The position numbers were made by a program, and so were the translations under genes. From assembly GCA_964538025.1 (NCBI GenBank), contig CAZICZ010000001.1, forward strand, positions 365,644 to 429,643: a stretch of 64,000 nt of DNA, written 5' to 3'. Positions 53,740-62,544 of the stretch are shown in pieces. The notes under the pieces are model-generated. The model worked only from the letters and a program-made list of their open reading frames with translations, was not told the origin of the DNA and ran no database searches. Every line of letters begins with the position of its first letter. Position 1 is the first letter of the stretch. The stretch is from UBA5078 sp964538025 (GTDB lineage: Bacteria > Pseudomonadota > Gammaproteobacteria > Pseudomonadales > Pseudohongiellaceae).

Positions 53740-54660
53740 ATGAACAGTACCGTCTTTGTGCATGAGTTCACCGCCATGGCCAGCCAGTGCCAGGTCACGC
53801 TTGCGGGCATATCCCGCGAGGAGGCTCTGTCGCTCGCCGGACAGGCAGAGGCCGAGGTGCGTCGCATCGAGCGGAAATATTCGCGTTATCGTGAGGACAG
53901 TGTTGTCAGCGAAATCAATCGAAACGCGGGACACTCAGCCGTGTCCTGCGACGAGGAAACGCTCGCCCTGCTCGACAATGCGGCGCTTCTGTACGCACAC
54001 AGCGAAGGGCTGTTCGACATCACCTCCGGCGTGTTGCGCCGCGCCTGGCAGTTTGACGCCCGCGTGCCGCCCTCCGCGCAGGCGCTGAACGCGGTTCTGC
54101 CTTTGATCGGCTGGCACAAGGTGCAGCGTGAGGGCACGCAGATCATGCTGCCCGAGGCGGGCATGGAGATTGATTTTGGCGGCTTTGGCAAAGAGTACGC
54201 CACCGATAGCGCCGCCGCGCTGCTGCGCCGTGCAGGTGTCAGAAGCGGGCATGTGAATCTGGGCGGCGATCTGCACGTGCTGGGCCCGAAACCGGATGGC
54301 AACCCGTGGATGATCGGCATCCGCCATCCACGTCAGGGCACGCATCCCCTGGCGACAATTCCCTTGAGCGAGGGCGCACTCGCCACCTCCGGCGATTACG
54401 AACGGTATTTCATTCACGAGGGAACACGCTATTGCCACATCCTCAACCCTAAAACGGGGCACCCGGCACGCGCATGGCAATCCATTTCCATCGTCTGCCC
54501 CGACACGCTCAGTGCCGGCAGCCTGAGCACGGTCGCCATGCTGATGGAAGAGCGTGCCCTCGATTTTCTCCGCGCCACCGGCGTGAGTTTTCTCGCCGTC
54601 TCCCGAGAAGGAAACCTGTATGTCAATGAAGAAAATACGGCTCAGTCTGCGCTGGCCTGA
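53740..54660 (+). CDS. apbE: FAD:protein FMN transferase
   Basis: ApbE attaches FMN from FAD to Thr or Ser of target proteins through a phosphoester bond, in the periplasm. The 306-residue protein contains TAMASQCQV near the start, IERKYSRYREDSVVSEINR, the flavin-binding EIDFGGFGKEYATDSAAALLR and the loop VNLGGDLHVLG. Asp/Thr near the C-terminus (VCPDTLSAGSLSTVAMLM) bind Mg2+. No obvious signal peptide is seen. The ATG at 53740 is preferred over a longer frame that overlaps the DUF3570 gene. It overlaps dsbD by 41 bases. I find no classical flavinylation motif in the neighbouring proteins. Confidence 0.92.
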   Translation: MNSTVFVHEFTAMASQCQVTLAGISREEALSLAGQAEAEVRRIERKYSRYREDSVVSEINRNAGHSAVSCDEETLALLDNAALLYAHSEGLFDITSGVLRRAWQFDARVPPSAQALNAVLPLIGWHKVQREGTQIMLPEAGMEIDFGGFGKEYATDSAAALLRRAGVRSGHVNLGGDLHVLGPKPDGNPWMIGIRHPRQGTHPLATIPLSEGALATSGDYERYFIHEGTRYCHILNPKTGHPARAWQSISIVCPDTLSAGSLSTVAMLMEERALDFLRATGVSFLAVSREGNLYVNEENTAQSALA

Positions 54661-56482
54661 ATGGTGTGCCCTCCTGATGTTCGCCCTGCTCGCCTATGCG
54701 AGCCTTGCCGAGGCGCAGGAGGAATTTCTCGACCCGGAAATCGCCTTCGTATTGCGGGCCGAGCAGACCCGGAATGGTCTGTCGGTCGCCTGGGACATCA
54801 CCCCGGGCTACAAACTCTACCGGGACAAGTTGAGCTGGGACATGCCGGGGCTGGACGCTTCGGCGATCGCGCTGCCAGAGGCGGAACGTGTCTACGATGA
54901 AAATTTCGACGAGGAGATGGCCGTCTACCATCACTCCTTCGCCGTCGACGTGCCGCTGCCTGCCCTGCAAGGCGATAGCGCGCTGCGGATTGGTTACCAG
55001 GGCTGCGCGGATGCCGGCCTGTGCTACCCGCCCATCACCAAAGTCGTCACTCTGCGCCCGGGCTATGCCGGCCCCGTCGAGGTTTCCCTGCCTGCCGAAG
55101 GCGCTTCCCTGTTCGGCGCGAGCGCAACGCCTGCGCTCCTGAACACCACTGCGCAGAACGCCACGGCGCCGGCGGCAATGCCCGAAGACGATGCCAGCGT
55201 TGCCACGCGCATGTTGCAGTCACGCAATCTGTGGACCATTGCCGCCGGGTTTTTCCTGTTTGGCGTCCTGTTGTCCTTCACGCCCTGTGTTTTGCCCATG
55301 GTGCCCATCCTGTTTTCGATCATTGTTGGCATTCAGGGCGATGCGGCACGCAAGCGCAGCCAGGGATTTCGGCTGGCCATGAGCTACAGCCTCGGCATGG
55401 CGCTGGTCTACACCGCACTGGGTGTCAGCGCGGGGCTGTTGGGGGAGGGTCTTGCCGCCTATCTGCAGGCTCCCTGGATTCTGGCAAGTTTTGCGGCCCT
55501 GCTGGTGCTCTTCTCCCTGTCGATGTTTGATGTCTATCAGCTGCAAATGCCTGCGTCGCTGCAAAGCCGGCTCGACGGGCTGAGCGGCAATTTCCGCGGA
55601 GGACAGATGGCTGGCGTGTTCGGAATCGGAGCCATCTCCGCCCTCATCGTCGGCCCCTGCGTGGCCGCACCGCTCGCGGGTGCCCTGATCTACATCAGCC
55701 AATCGGGTGATGTGCTGCTCGGCGGCGTGGCGCTGTTCTGCATGGCCATGGGCATGAGCGTTCCCCTCTTGCTCACCGGACTGTCTGCCGGAAGTCTGCT
55801 GCCGCGCGCCGGTGCGTGGATGAATCACCTGAAAATCTTTTTCGGCATCCTGCTGCTCGGCGTCGCCATCTGGATGCTCACCCCCGTCCTGCCCGCCGCA
55901 GTCATGCTCTTCCTGTGGGGAGCGCTCGCGATCTTTGCCGCGATGTACCTTGGCATCTTTGATGGCCCGACTCAGGCACACAGTTTTCGCACCCGGTTCA
56001 CCGGCATGCTGGCCATGTGCCTTTTGTTAGTGGGGCTCGCTGAAATCATTGGCGCCGTCAGCGGCGCACAGAATCCCCTGCAACCGCTCGCACTCGCGGG
56101 AGCCGGCACAGCAACGCCGCGCGCTCAGGAAACGACCCGCTTCGAACGGGTGACAAGCCTTGCGCAGCTAGAGCAGCGGCTGGCCACAGCCACGACGCCG
56201 GTGATGCTCGATTTTTACGCCGACTGGTGCGTCTCCTGCAAAGAGATGGAACGATTTACCTTTTCGGATCCGGAGGTGGCCGCCCTGATGGGCCAGTTCA
56301 CCCTTTTACAGGCCGATGTCACGGCGAACACCGCGCAGGATCGTGAATTGCTCAAATCCTTCTCCCTGTTCGGACCTCCCGGCATCATTTTTTTCAACCC
56401 TGACGGTGAGGCAGTGTCCCGTGTCATCGGATTCACCCCGGCCGACAAATTCACGGCGTCTTTGCGCCCCCTCGTGATGTAA
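54620..56482 (+). CDS. dsbD: Thiol:disulfide interchange protein DsbD
   Basis: DsbD moves electrons from cytoplasmic thioredoxin to periplasmic partners such as DsbC and TlpA-like proteins. The 620-residue protein has a signal peptide and an alpha domain with paired Cys in YQGCADAGLCYPP. An eight-helix membrane part follows, with Cys in LSFTPCVLPMVP and IVGPCVAAPLAG. The C-terminal thioredoxin domain has CVSC in FYADWCVSCKEME. A start two codons later (MKKIR) is possible. It overlaps apbE and probably serves TlpA and the DUF4266 tail cysteines in this operon. A stand-alone alpha domain also exists at 352-858. Confidence 0.93.
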   Translation: MSMKKIRLSLRWPEWCALLMFALLAYASLAEAQEEFLDPEIAFVLRAEQTRNGLSVAWDITPGYKLYRDKLSWDMPGLDASAIALPEAERVYDENFDEEMAVYHHSFAVDVPLPALQGDSALRIGYQGCADAGLCYPPITKVVTLRPGYAGPVEVSLPAEGASLFGASATPALLNTTAQNATAPAAMPEDDASVATRMLQSRNLWTIAAGFFLFGVLLSFTPCVLPMVPILFSIIVGIQGDAARKRSQGFRLAMSYSLGMALVYTALGVSAGLLGEGLAAYLQAPWILASFAALLVLFSLSMFDVYQLQMPASLQSRLDGLSGNFRGGQMAGVFGIGAISALIVGPCVAAPLAGALIYISQSGDVLLGGVALFCMAMGMSVPLLLTGLSAGSLLPRAGAWMNHLKIFFGILLLGVAIWMLTPVLPAAVMLFLWGALAIFAAMYLGIFDGPTQAHSFRTRFTGMLAMCLLLVGLAEIIGAVSGAQNPLQPLALAGAGTATPRAQETTRFERVTSLAQLEQRLATATTPVMLDFYADWCVSCKEMERFTFSDPEVAALMGQFTLLQADVTANTAQDRELLKSFSLFGPPGIIFFNPDGEAVSRVIGFTPADKFTASLRPLVM

Positions 56483-56491
56483 GGAGTCATC

Positions 56492-58027
56492 ATGGCTAAT
56501 TATCCCGCCACCAACAGCAATAACGCCTGGATCGTGCCGCGCTACGGAGATCCGAGCAACACCCTGATCGACGGCATGGGCGGCATCGACCGTCTGGGCT
56601 TTGACCGCCTCCTGCGCAGCCGCTTCCTGATTACGCAGGACGCCTCCACGGGCTACATCCACGTGGATTCCGTCAGCGGTGCCAGTAGTACCTTTCATCT
56701 GCGACTCGTGAACGTTGAGTATCTGCACTTCAACAATGACCGCGACATTGTGGACCTCGCAGCCATGTTCAAGGATGTGCAGGCCCCCAGCATTAGCAGT
56801 TTCAATTTGCAGAGCGCCTCCACGTCCGTGGCGGTGGATACCAACCTGATTTTCGACTTCAGCGAAAACATTGCGCGCGGCAAGGGCGTGATTACGCTCA
56901 GCACGGCGGCGGGCACCGTCGTGGAAACCTTCGACGCCGCCACCTCCAGCCGCCTGCTGATTAATGCGAAACAGCTGACGATTGATCCTACCGCTTCCCT
57001 CCAGAGCGCCACAGAATACCGCCTGAGCTTTGGTGCGGGCTCGGTGCAGGACATCGCTGGCAATGCACTGGTGGCGCCGCCCCAGTACGCCTTTGCCACC
57101 GCGGGCAACAGCGCGCCAGTGGTAGCCGGCATGGCAGCCATCACGAACGAGGACACAGCGCTGACCGGCACGCTGCCGGTGGCAACCGACAAGGAGGGGC
57201 AGGCCATCAGCTACGTGCTCAAGAGCGCCCCCGGGCACGGCACCGTGCAGGTGCTGCCCAACGGCAGTTTTGTGTACACCCCTGCCGCCAATTACAACGG
57301 CACGGATTCTTTCACCTTCGCGGCCTCGGACGGCAGCAGCGAATCGGCAGCAGCTACCGTCGCTTTGTCCATCAGTGCAGTCGTGGACAAGATCACGGGA
57401 ACGAGCGCCAATGACACGCTGGTGGGTTTCAATGACGCGGACATCCTGACCGGTGGCGGCGGCAATGACACCCTCAACGGGGGTGGCGGGACCGATATCG
57501 CCGTCTATGCGGGTGCCCGCAGCCGCTATCAGATCAGCGCCTCCGGGGGGCAGTTGCAGGTCAACGACTCCTCCGGCAGCGAAGGAACCGACACGCTGGT
57601 CGCCATCGAACGCCTGAAGTTTCAGGACAAATCCCTTGCCTTCGATCTCGACGGTGCGGCGGGCACGGCAGCCCGCATTCTCGGCATCGTCGGCGGCGCC
57701 ACTGCCGTGCACAACTCAACCTACGCGGGCATCGCCCTCGATCTGCTGGACAAGGGCATGAGCGCGGCTCAGCTGGCGGAGGTCGCGATCAATGCCGTGC
57801 TGGCAGGCAATGTCACGTCGGCGCGGGTCGTGGACCTGATATTCCAGAACGTGGTGGGCAGCGCGCCGGATGCCGCATCGCTGGCGCAGTATTCTGGCAT
57901 CCTCGACAGAGGTGAGATGAGTATCGGCCAACTTGGCGTGCTGGCGGCCAACACCGACCTCAACGCCCAGCACATCGACCTTGTCGGACTGGCCCAGGCG
58001 GGGCTGGACTACCTGCCGGTGGCGTAA
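56492..58027 (+). CDS. RTX-type secreted calcium-binding protein
   Basis: This 511-residue protein lacks a signal peptide. It has a Big_5-like domain (about 85-205, NLIFDFSENIARGKGVITL), a cadherin/VCBS-like domain (about 210-300, NEDTALTGTLPVATDKEGQ) and an RTX calcium repeat (LTGGGGNDTLNGGGGTDIAVY). The C-terminus of about 130 residues resembles the DUF4214-type end of type I-secreted proteins. Export by a type I secretion system is likely, but no transporter gene is in the window. AAGGAG precedes the start, 9 bp after dsbD. Confidence 0.82.
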   Translation: MANYPATNSNNAWIVPRYGDPSNTLIDGMGGIDRLGFDRLLRSRFLITQDASTGYIHVDSVSGASSTFHLRLVNVEYLHFNNDRDIVDLAAMFKDVQAPSISSFNLQSASTSVAVDTNLIFDFSENIARGKGVITLSTAAGTVVETFDAATSSRLLINAKQLTIDPTASLQSATEYRLSFGAGSVQDIAGNALVAPPQYAFATAGNSAPVVAGMAAITNEDTALTGTLPVATDKEGQAISYVLKSAPGHGTVQVLPNGSFVYTPAANYNGTDSFTFAASDGSSESAAATVALSISAVVDKITGTSANDTLVGFNDADILTGGGGNDTLNGGGGTDIAVYAGARSRYQISASGGQLQVNDSSGSEGTDTLVAIERLKFQDKSLAFDLDGAAGTAARILGIVGGATAVHNSTYAGIALDLLDKGMSAAQLAEVAINAVLAGNVTSARVVDLIFQNVVGSAPDAASLAQYSGILDRGEMSIGQLGVLAANTDLNAQHIDLVGLAQAGLDYLPVA

Positions 58028-58087
58028 TCCGGCACAAGGGTCTGACCTTCTGTCGGCGGGACAGGCAGGCGCCATGATCCCGATCCG

Positions 58088-58111
58088 CTGTGGCGGCGTA
58101 TACCGCCACAG
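58088..58111. repeat. Perfect inverted repeat upstream of the photolyase gene
   Basis: CTGTGGCGG (58088-58096) and CCGCCACAG (58103-58111) are exact reverse complements around a 6-bp centre. It lies 20 bp before the photolyase ATG and 61 bp after the RTX gene. No T-tract follows on either strand, so an operator or an RNA hairpin controlling translation is as likely as a terminator. Confidence 0.7.
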
Positions 58112-58130
58112 TTGCAAGGAGACCGCCCCC

Positions 58131-59579
58131 ATGGACACGACCGCCCCGCAGATTCTCTGGTTCCGACAGGACCTTCGGCTCGCCGACAATCCCGCCTTGA
58201 CCGCCGCCAGCCACGGCGGTCCGGTGCTCCCCGTGTATATTCTCGATGAAGGCAATGCCGGCGAATGGGCCCTCGGAGGCGCCAGCCGCTGGTGGTTGCA
58301 CCACTCGCTCCTGGCACTCAACAAGTCTCTCGGGGGGCAACTGCGCGTTCTGCGGGGCGATCCCCTCACGCTGCTTTCGGCTCTCGCGCGCTCGAGCGGG
58401 GCCGCCGGGGTGCACTGGAATCGCTGCTATGAACCCTGGCGGCTGCGCCGGGACAAGGCGCTCAAAGACGCCTTGCGCGCTCAGTCCCTGCAAGTGGAAA
58501 GCCACAATGGCAGCCTGCTGTGGGAACCCTGGCAGGTGCTGAAACAGGACGGGACTCCCTATCAGGTCTTCACTCCGTTCTATCGCCGCGGCGCTCTGCA
58601 GGGCCCTGCGCCACGGGCCATCGTGCCGGTACCGAACGCCCTTTCCGTGCACCGGGCGGCGGGAACTGACCCTTTCCCTGTGGGCGAGGCCGCCATTCAT
58701 GCGCTCGGCCTGTTGCCCTCGCTCTCCTGGGATGCCGCCTTCTACCGGGTCTGGACGCCCGGTGAAGAAGGCGCCCTGCACCGCCTTGCGCACTTTCTGG
58801 CGCACGGGCTGGCCGGGTACAAGGAAGGCCGCAATTTCCCGGCAAGGCCGAAAGTGTCGCGTCTTTCCCCGTCCCTGCATTTCGGGGAACTCTCCCCGCA
58901 TCAGGTCTGGGCGCAGGCGCAGCACAGCGGCATCGAGATGGGCGTGGAAGACGATCTGGACTGCTTCCAGTCCGAACTGGGCTGGCGGGAATTCTCCTAC
59001 ACCCAGCTCTTTCACCATCCCGATCTGATGCGGGAACCGCTGCAGGAAAAATTCACGCGCTTCCCGTGGCAGGAAAACGCTGCGCAGTTGCGCGCCTGGC
59101 AACAGGGTTTGACGGGATACCCGCTGGTTGACGCCGGCATGCGCGAGCTGTGGCAAACGGGGTATATGCACAACCGTGTGCGCATGGTGGTGGGCTCGTT
59201 TCTGGTGAAAAACCTGATGATGCACTGGCATCACGGAGAGGACTGGTTCTGGGACTGCCTGGTGGATGCCGACCTGGCCGCGAACAGCGCCAGCTGGCAG
59301 TGGATCGCCGGCTGCGGGGCCGATGCCGCGCCCTATTTCCGCGTGTTCAATCCCGTGACCCAAAGTGAGCGTTTCGACCCGCAGGGCGTGTACATCCGCC
59401 AGTATGTGCCGGAGCTTGCAGGGCTGCCGGACAAGTACCTGCATGCCCCGTTTGCCGCGCCGGCCTCCGTGCTGCAGGAGGCGGGAATTGTGCTGGGACG
59501 GGATTATCCGATGCCCATCGTGGACCTGAAGGATTCGCGGGAACGCGCGCTGAAGGCATTCAAGGGCCTGTCCGCCTGA
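58131..59579 (+). CDS. phrB: Deoxyribodipyrimidine photolyase
   Basis: PhrB repairs cyclobutane pyrimidine dimers in DNA with light. The 482-residue protein has the N-terminal antenna-binding Rossmann domain (ILWFRQDLRLADNPAL) and the FAD domain with ELGWREFSYTQLFH, GYPLVDAGMRELWQTGYMHNRVRMVVGSFL (quoted in part) and DCLVDADLAANSASWQWIAGCGADA. These are typical of class I CPD photolyases rather than (6-4) enzymes. AAGGAG lies upstream of the ATG. It converges on trpE with a 32-bp gap. Confidence 0.93.
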   Translation: MDTTAPQILWFRQDLRLADNPALTAASHGGPVLPVYILDEGNAGEWALGGASRWWLHHSLLALNKSLGGQLRVLRGDPLTLLSALARSSGAAGVHWNRCYEPWRLRRDKALKDALRAQSLQVESHNGSLLWEPWQVLKQDGTPYQVFTPFYRRGALQGPAPRAIVPVPNALSVHRAAGTDPFPVGEAAIHALGLLPSLSWDAAFYRVWTPGEEGALHRLAHFLAHGLAGYKEGRNFPARPKVSRLSPSLHFGELSPHQVWAQAQHSGIEMGVEDDLDCFQSELGWREFSYTQLFHHPDLMREPLQEKFTRFPWQENAAQLRAWQQGLTGYPLVDAGMRELWQTGYMHNRVRMVVGSFLVKNLMMHWHHGEDWFWDCLVDADLAANSASWQWIAGCGADAAPYFRVFNPVTQSERFDPQGVYIRQYVPELAGLPDKYLHAPFAAPASVLQEAGIVLGRDYPMPIVDLKDSRERALKAFKGLSA

Positions 59580-59611
59580 CCCGCGCTGCCTCGCCCGAGA
59601 CAGCGCTCGCC

Positions 59612-61090
59612 CTAAAGCTTTTGCAGCCCGGTGGCGGCCAGCTCGACGGCACGGAAAATGGCGCGCGCCTTGTTGATGGTTTCTTCCCACTCCAGGCGTG
59701 GCACGGAGTCAGCAACCACCCCGGCACCCGCCTCGACATACAGCCGGGAATCCTTGATCACCGCCGTGCGGATGGCGATGGCCATGTCCATGTTGCCGTT
59801 CCAGCCCAGATAGCCCATGGCACCGCCGTAGATTCCCCGCTTGACCGGTTCCAGCTCGTCGATGATCTCCATGGCCCGCACCTTGGGCGCACCGCTGAGT
59901 GTGCCCACCGGCAGCGTGGCCTTGAGCACATCGAGCGCCGTTTTGTCTTCGCGCATCACGCTCTCCACGATCGAGGCGATGTGCATGACGTGGGAATAGC
60001 GTTCGACAAACATCTTGCGCGGCACGGTGACGCTGCCGGTCTCGGAGACGCGTCCCGAGTCGTTGCGGCTCAGATCGATCAGCATGAGATGCTCGGCAAT
60101 TTCCTTGGCATCTGCCAGCAGCTCCTGCTCCAGTGCCAGGTCTTCCTCTTCCGTTTTGCCGCGTTTGCGTGTGCCGGCCAGCGGTCGCACGGTGATCTTG
60201 CGATCTTCCACGCGCGCCAGAATCTCTGGCGAGGCGCTGACCACGTGGTGATCCCCCATGTTGAAAAAGACCATGTAGGGAGAAGGGTTCAGGAAGCGCA
60301 ATGCGCGGTATACGTTCATCGGGTCGCCGGTGAACGGCACCGACATGCGCTGCGCGATGACCACCTGCATGACATCGCCGGCCAGAATGTAGTCCTTGAT
60401 GCGGTTCACCGCTTTCTCGAATTCGGGCTGTTTAAAGCGGGAATCGAAATCGGCCTCGTTCACCTGCTGCGTGCCGGCGCTCACCGGCATCGGCGCGGGC
60501 GCGGCGAGACGTGCCTCCAGGGCATCGAGCCGTCGTTGCGCCGCCTCGTAGGCATCGGCAGTTCCCGGGTCGGCATTGACGATCAGGGACAGGGTGCCGC
60601 GCAGATTGTCGAACACCACCACCTCTTCGGACACCATCAGCAGAACGTCCGGCGTACCGATATCGTCTTCTCCCGGCGCCGTGCCGAGGCTGGGTTCCAC
60701 ATAGCGCACGGTGTCATAGGCGAAATAGCCGACCAGACCGCCACAGAAACGCTGGGCGCCGTCCAGCGGGGCAACGCGATAGCGCGCCTTGAAGGCCTCA
60801 ATGAAGTCGAAAGGGTTTTCGCTGACCGCCTGTTCCACAACCTGTCCGTCGGTTTCCACGGTAATCGCTGTCCCGACAACGCGCAGCACGGTGCGACAGG
60901 GCAGACCAATGATGGAATAGCGTCCCCATTTTTCACCGCCCTGTACGGATTCGAAAAAATACGTGTGCAGACCGCGGCCCAGTTTCAGGTAGGTGGACAG
61001 CGGAGTTTCCAGATCGGCCAACACCTGACGGACCAGTGGAATGCGGTTATAACCCTGTGCCGCCAGTGCAGCAAATGCGTGTGCGTTCAT
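59612..61090 (-). CDS. trpE: Anthranilate synthase component I
   Basis: TrpE with TrpG converts chorismate and glutamine to anthranilate. The 492-residue protein has the N-terminal feedback-binding region (YFFESVQGGEKWGRYSIIG) and the chorismate-binding C-terminal domain with DVMQVVIAQRM, LAGTRKRGKTEEED, LIDLSRNDSGRVSE and GTLSGAPKVRAMEIIDELEP. It follows rpe by 11 bp on the same strand. Its partner TrpG is encoded about 44 kb away. Confidence 0.96.
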   Translation of the reverse strand: MNAHAFAALAAQGYNRIPLVRQVLADLETPLSTYLKLGRGLHTYFFESVQGGEKWGRYSIIGLPCRTVLRVVGTAITVETDGQVVEQAVSENPFDFIEAFKARYRVAPLDGAQRFCGGLVGYFAYDTVRYVEPSLGTAPGEDDIGTPDVLLMVSEEVVVFDNLRGTLSLIVNADPGTADAYEAAQRRLDALEARLAAPAPMPVSAGTQQVNEADFDSRFKQPEFEKAVNRIKDYILAGDVMQVVIAQRMSVPFTGDPMNVYRALRFLNPSPYMVFFNMGDHHVVSASPEILARVEDRKITVRPLAGTRKRGKTEEEDLALEQELLADAKEIAEHLMLIDLSRNDSGRVSETGSVTVPRKMFVERYSHVMHIASIVESVMREDKTALDVLKATLPVGTLSGAPKVRAMEIIDELEPVKRGIYGGAMGYLGWNGNMDMAIAIRTAVIKDSRLYVEAGAGVVADSVPRLEWEETINKARAIFRAVELAATGLQKL

Positions 61091-61101
61091 TGCGTTTTGC
61101 C

Positions 61102-61782
61102 CTAGTGATTCGTCGGGGTGTGCCCCAGCTCGGCGCGCATCGCGGCGATGGTGGCGGCGTAGCTGTCGCTGTTGAAGATGGCGGAGCCGGCCACGAACAT
61201 GTCGGCTCCGGCGCGCGCGATCTCGGCGATGTTCTTCACCCCCACGCCGCCGTCCACTTCGAGACGGATCGGGTAGTGGCTCTCATCGATCAACTTGCGC
61301 ACCTGTGTCAGTTTCTTGAGCGTCGAGGGAATGAATTTCTGGCCGCCAAATCCGGGGTTCACCGACATCAGCAGAATCACATCGAGCTTGTCCATGACGT
61401 ACTGCAGACAGTCGAGCCCCGTGGCCGGGTTCAGCACCAGACCTGCCTGGCAGCCGAGGTCGCGGATCAACTGCAGGGAGCGGTCGACGTGAGCGCTGGC
61501 CTCCGGATGAAAGGTGATGATGCTGGCACCCGCCTTGGCGAATTCCTGAATCAGGGCATCGACCGGGGACACCATCAGATGCACGTCGATCGGGGCCTTG
61601 ATGCCGTAGTCCCGCAGGGCCTTGCAGACCATGGGGCCGATGGTGAGATTGGGCACATAGTGGTTATCCATGACGTCAAAATGGATGACGTCGGCACCGG
61701 CGGCCAGCACGGCGTCCACTTCCTCGCCAAGGCGCGCAAAGTCGGCGGAAAGGATGGAGGGAGCGATCAGATACTTGGTCAT
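61102..61782 (-). CDS. rpe: Ribulose-phosphate 3-epimerase
   Basis: Rpe interconverts ribulose-5-phosphate and xylulose-5-phosphate in the pentose phosphate pathway. The 226-residue TIM barrel contains APSILSADFARLGEEV, DVIHFDVMDNHYVPNLTIG (metal-binding His/Asp), DVHLMV, LLMSVNPGFGGQKF and EVDGGVGVKNI. In many relatives gph (phosphoglycolate phosphatase) stands between rpe and trpE; here there is none. Confidence 0.96.
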   Translation of the reverse strand: MTKYLIAPSILSADFARLGEEVDAVLAAGADVIHFDVMDNHYVPNLTIGPMVCKALRDYGIKAPIDVHLMVSPVDALIQEFAKAGASIITFHPEASAHVDRSLQLIRDLGCQAGLVLNPATGLDCLQYVMDKLDVILLMSVNPGFGGQKFIPSTLKKLTQVRKLIDESHYPIRLEVDGGVGVKNIAEIARAGADMFVAGSAIFNSDSYAATIAAMRAELGHTPTNH

Positions 61783-61863
61783 GGGAATGTCCGTAAGAAA
61801 AGTTGCCGGTATTTTACAGGGATTGCGCGTTTGTGCATGGAGTTTGTCAGCGCCCGGGTGTGC

Positions 61864-62544
61864 CTAGGAATGGCGCAGAAAGCTGTCCAGGGCGGAAAGT
61901 CGCTCCGGTGTCCCGACATCAAACCAGTGCCCCGCGTGCCGCTGCCCGCTGATCTGACCCCGGGCGATGGCGCCGTCCAGCACGGGCCTCAGCGCCAGGG
62001 GAGCCTCGGGCAGCCCGGCGAACAGCGCGGGGTGCATGACACTGACGCCCGCATAGGTCAGGCCCGCGGCCGGTGTGCCCTGGGCAAGTGCCAGGCGGCC
62101 GTCAGGCGCCAGCACAAAGTCGCCCCCGGCATGGTGCTCCGGGTTGTCCACCATCACCAGATGGGCCAGCGTGGTCTTCCCGTCCACGGGCCGCAGACTG
62201 GCAAAATCGAAGTCGGTCCAGATATCGCCGCTGATGACCGCGAAGGACTCCTCGCCCAGCAGGGGCAGCGCCTTCACGATGCCTCCGGCGGTTTCCAGCC
62301 GCACGGATTCGCGAGAATAGGCGATCCGCGCCCCGTAGCGGCTGCCATCGCCGAGCGCTTCTTCGATCAGATGTCCCAGATGGAAATGATTGATGACAAT
62401 CTCGTCGATGCCCGCAGCCACCAGCTTGCGCAGATGAAATTCAATCAGCGCACTGTCACCAGCCTTGAGCAAGGGCTTGGGCAGGACGTTGGTCAGGGGC
62501 CGCATGCGCGTGCCAAGTCCGGCCGCCAGCACGATCGCCCGCAT
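61864..62544 (-). CDS. murU: N-acetylmuramate-1-phosphate uridylyltransferase
   Basis: MurU makes UDP-MurNAc from MurNAc-1-phosphate in peptidoglycan recycling, bypassing de novo synthesis and MurA. The 226-residue nucleotidyltransferase starts MRAIVLAAGLGTRMRPLT and contains NVLPKPLLKAGDSALIE, VISGDIWTDFDF and HLVMVDNPEHH. The start ATG shares one base with the amgK stop (TGATG). Pairing with amgK is the diagnostic context. Confidence 0.93.
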   Translation of the reverse strand: MRAIVLAAGLGTRMRPLTNVLPKPLLKAGDSALIEFHLRKLVAAGIDEIVINHFHLGHLIEEALGDGSRYGARIAYSRESVRLETAGGIVKALPLLGEESFAVISGDIWTDFDFASLRPVDGKTTLAHLVMVDNPEHHAGGDFVLAPDGRLALAQGTPAAGLTYAGVSVMHPALFAGLPEAPLALRPVLDGAIARGQISGQRHAGHWFDVGTPERLSALDSFLRHS

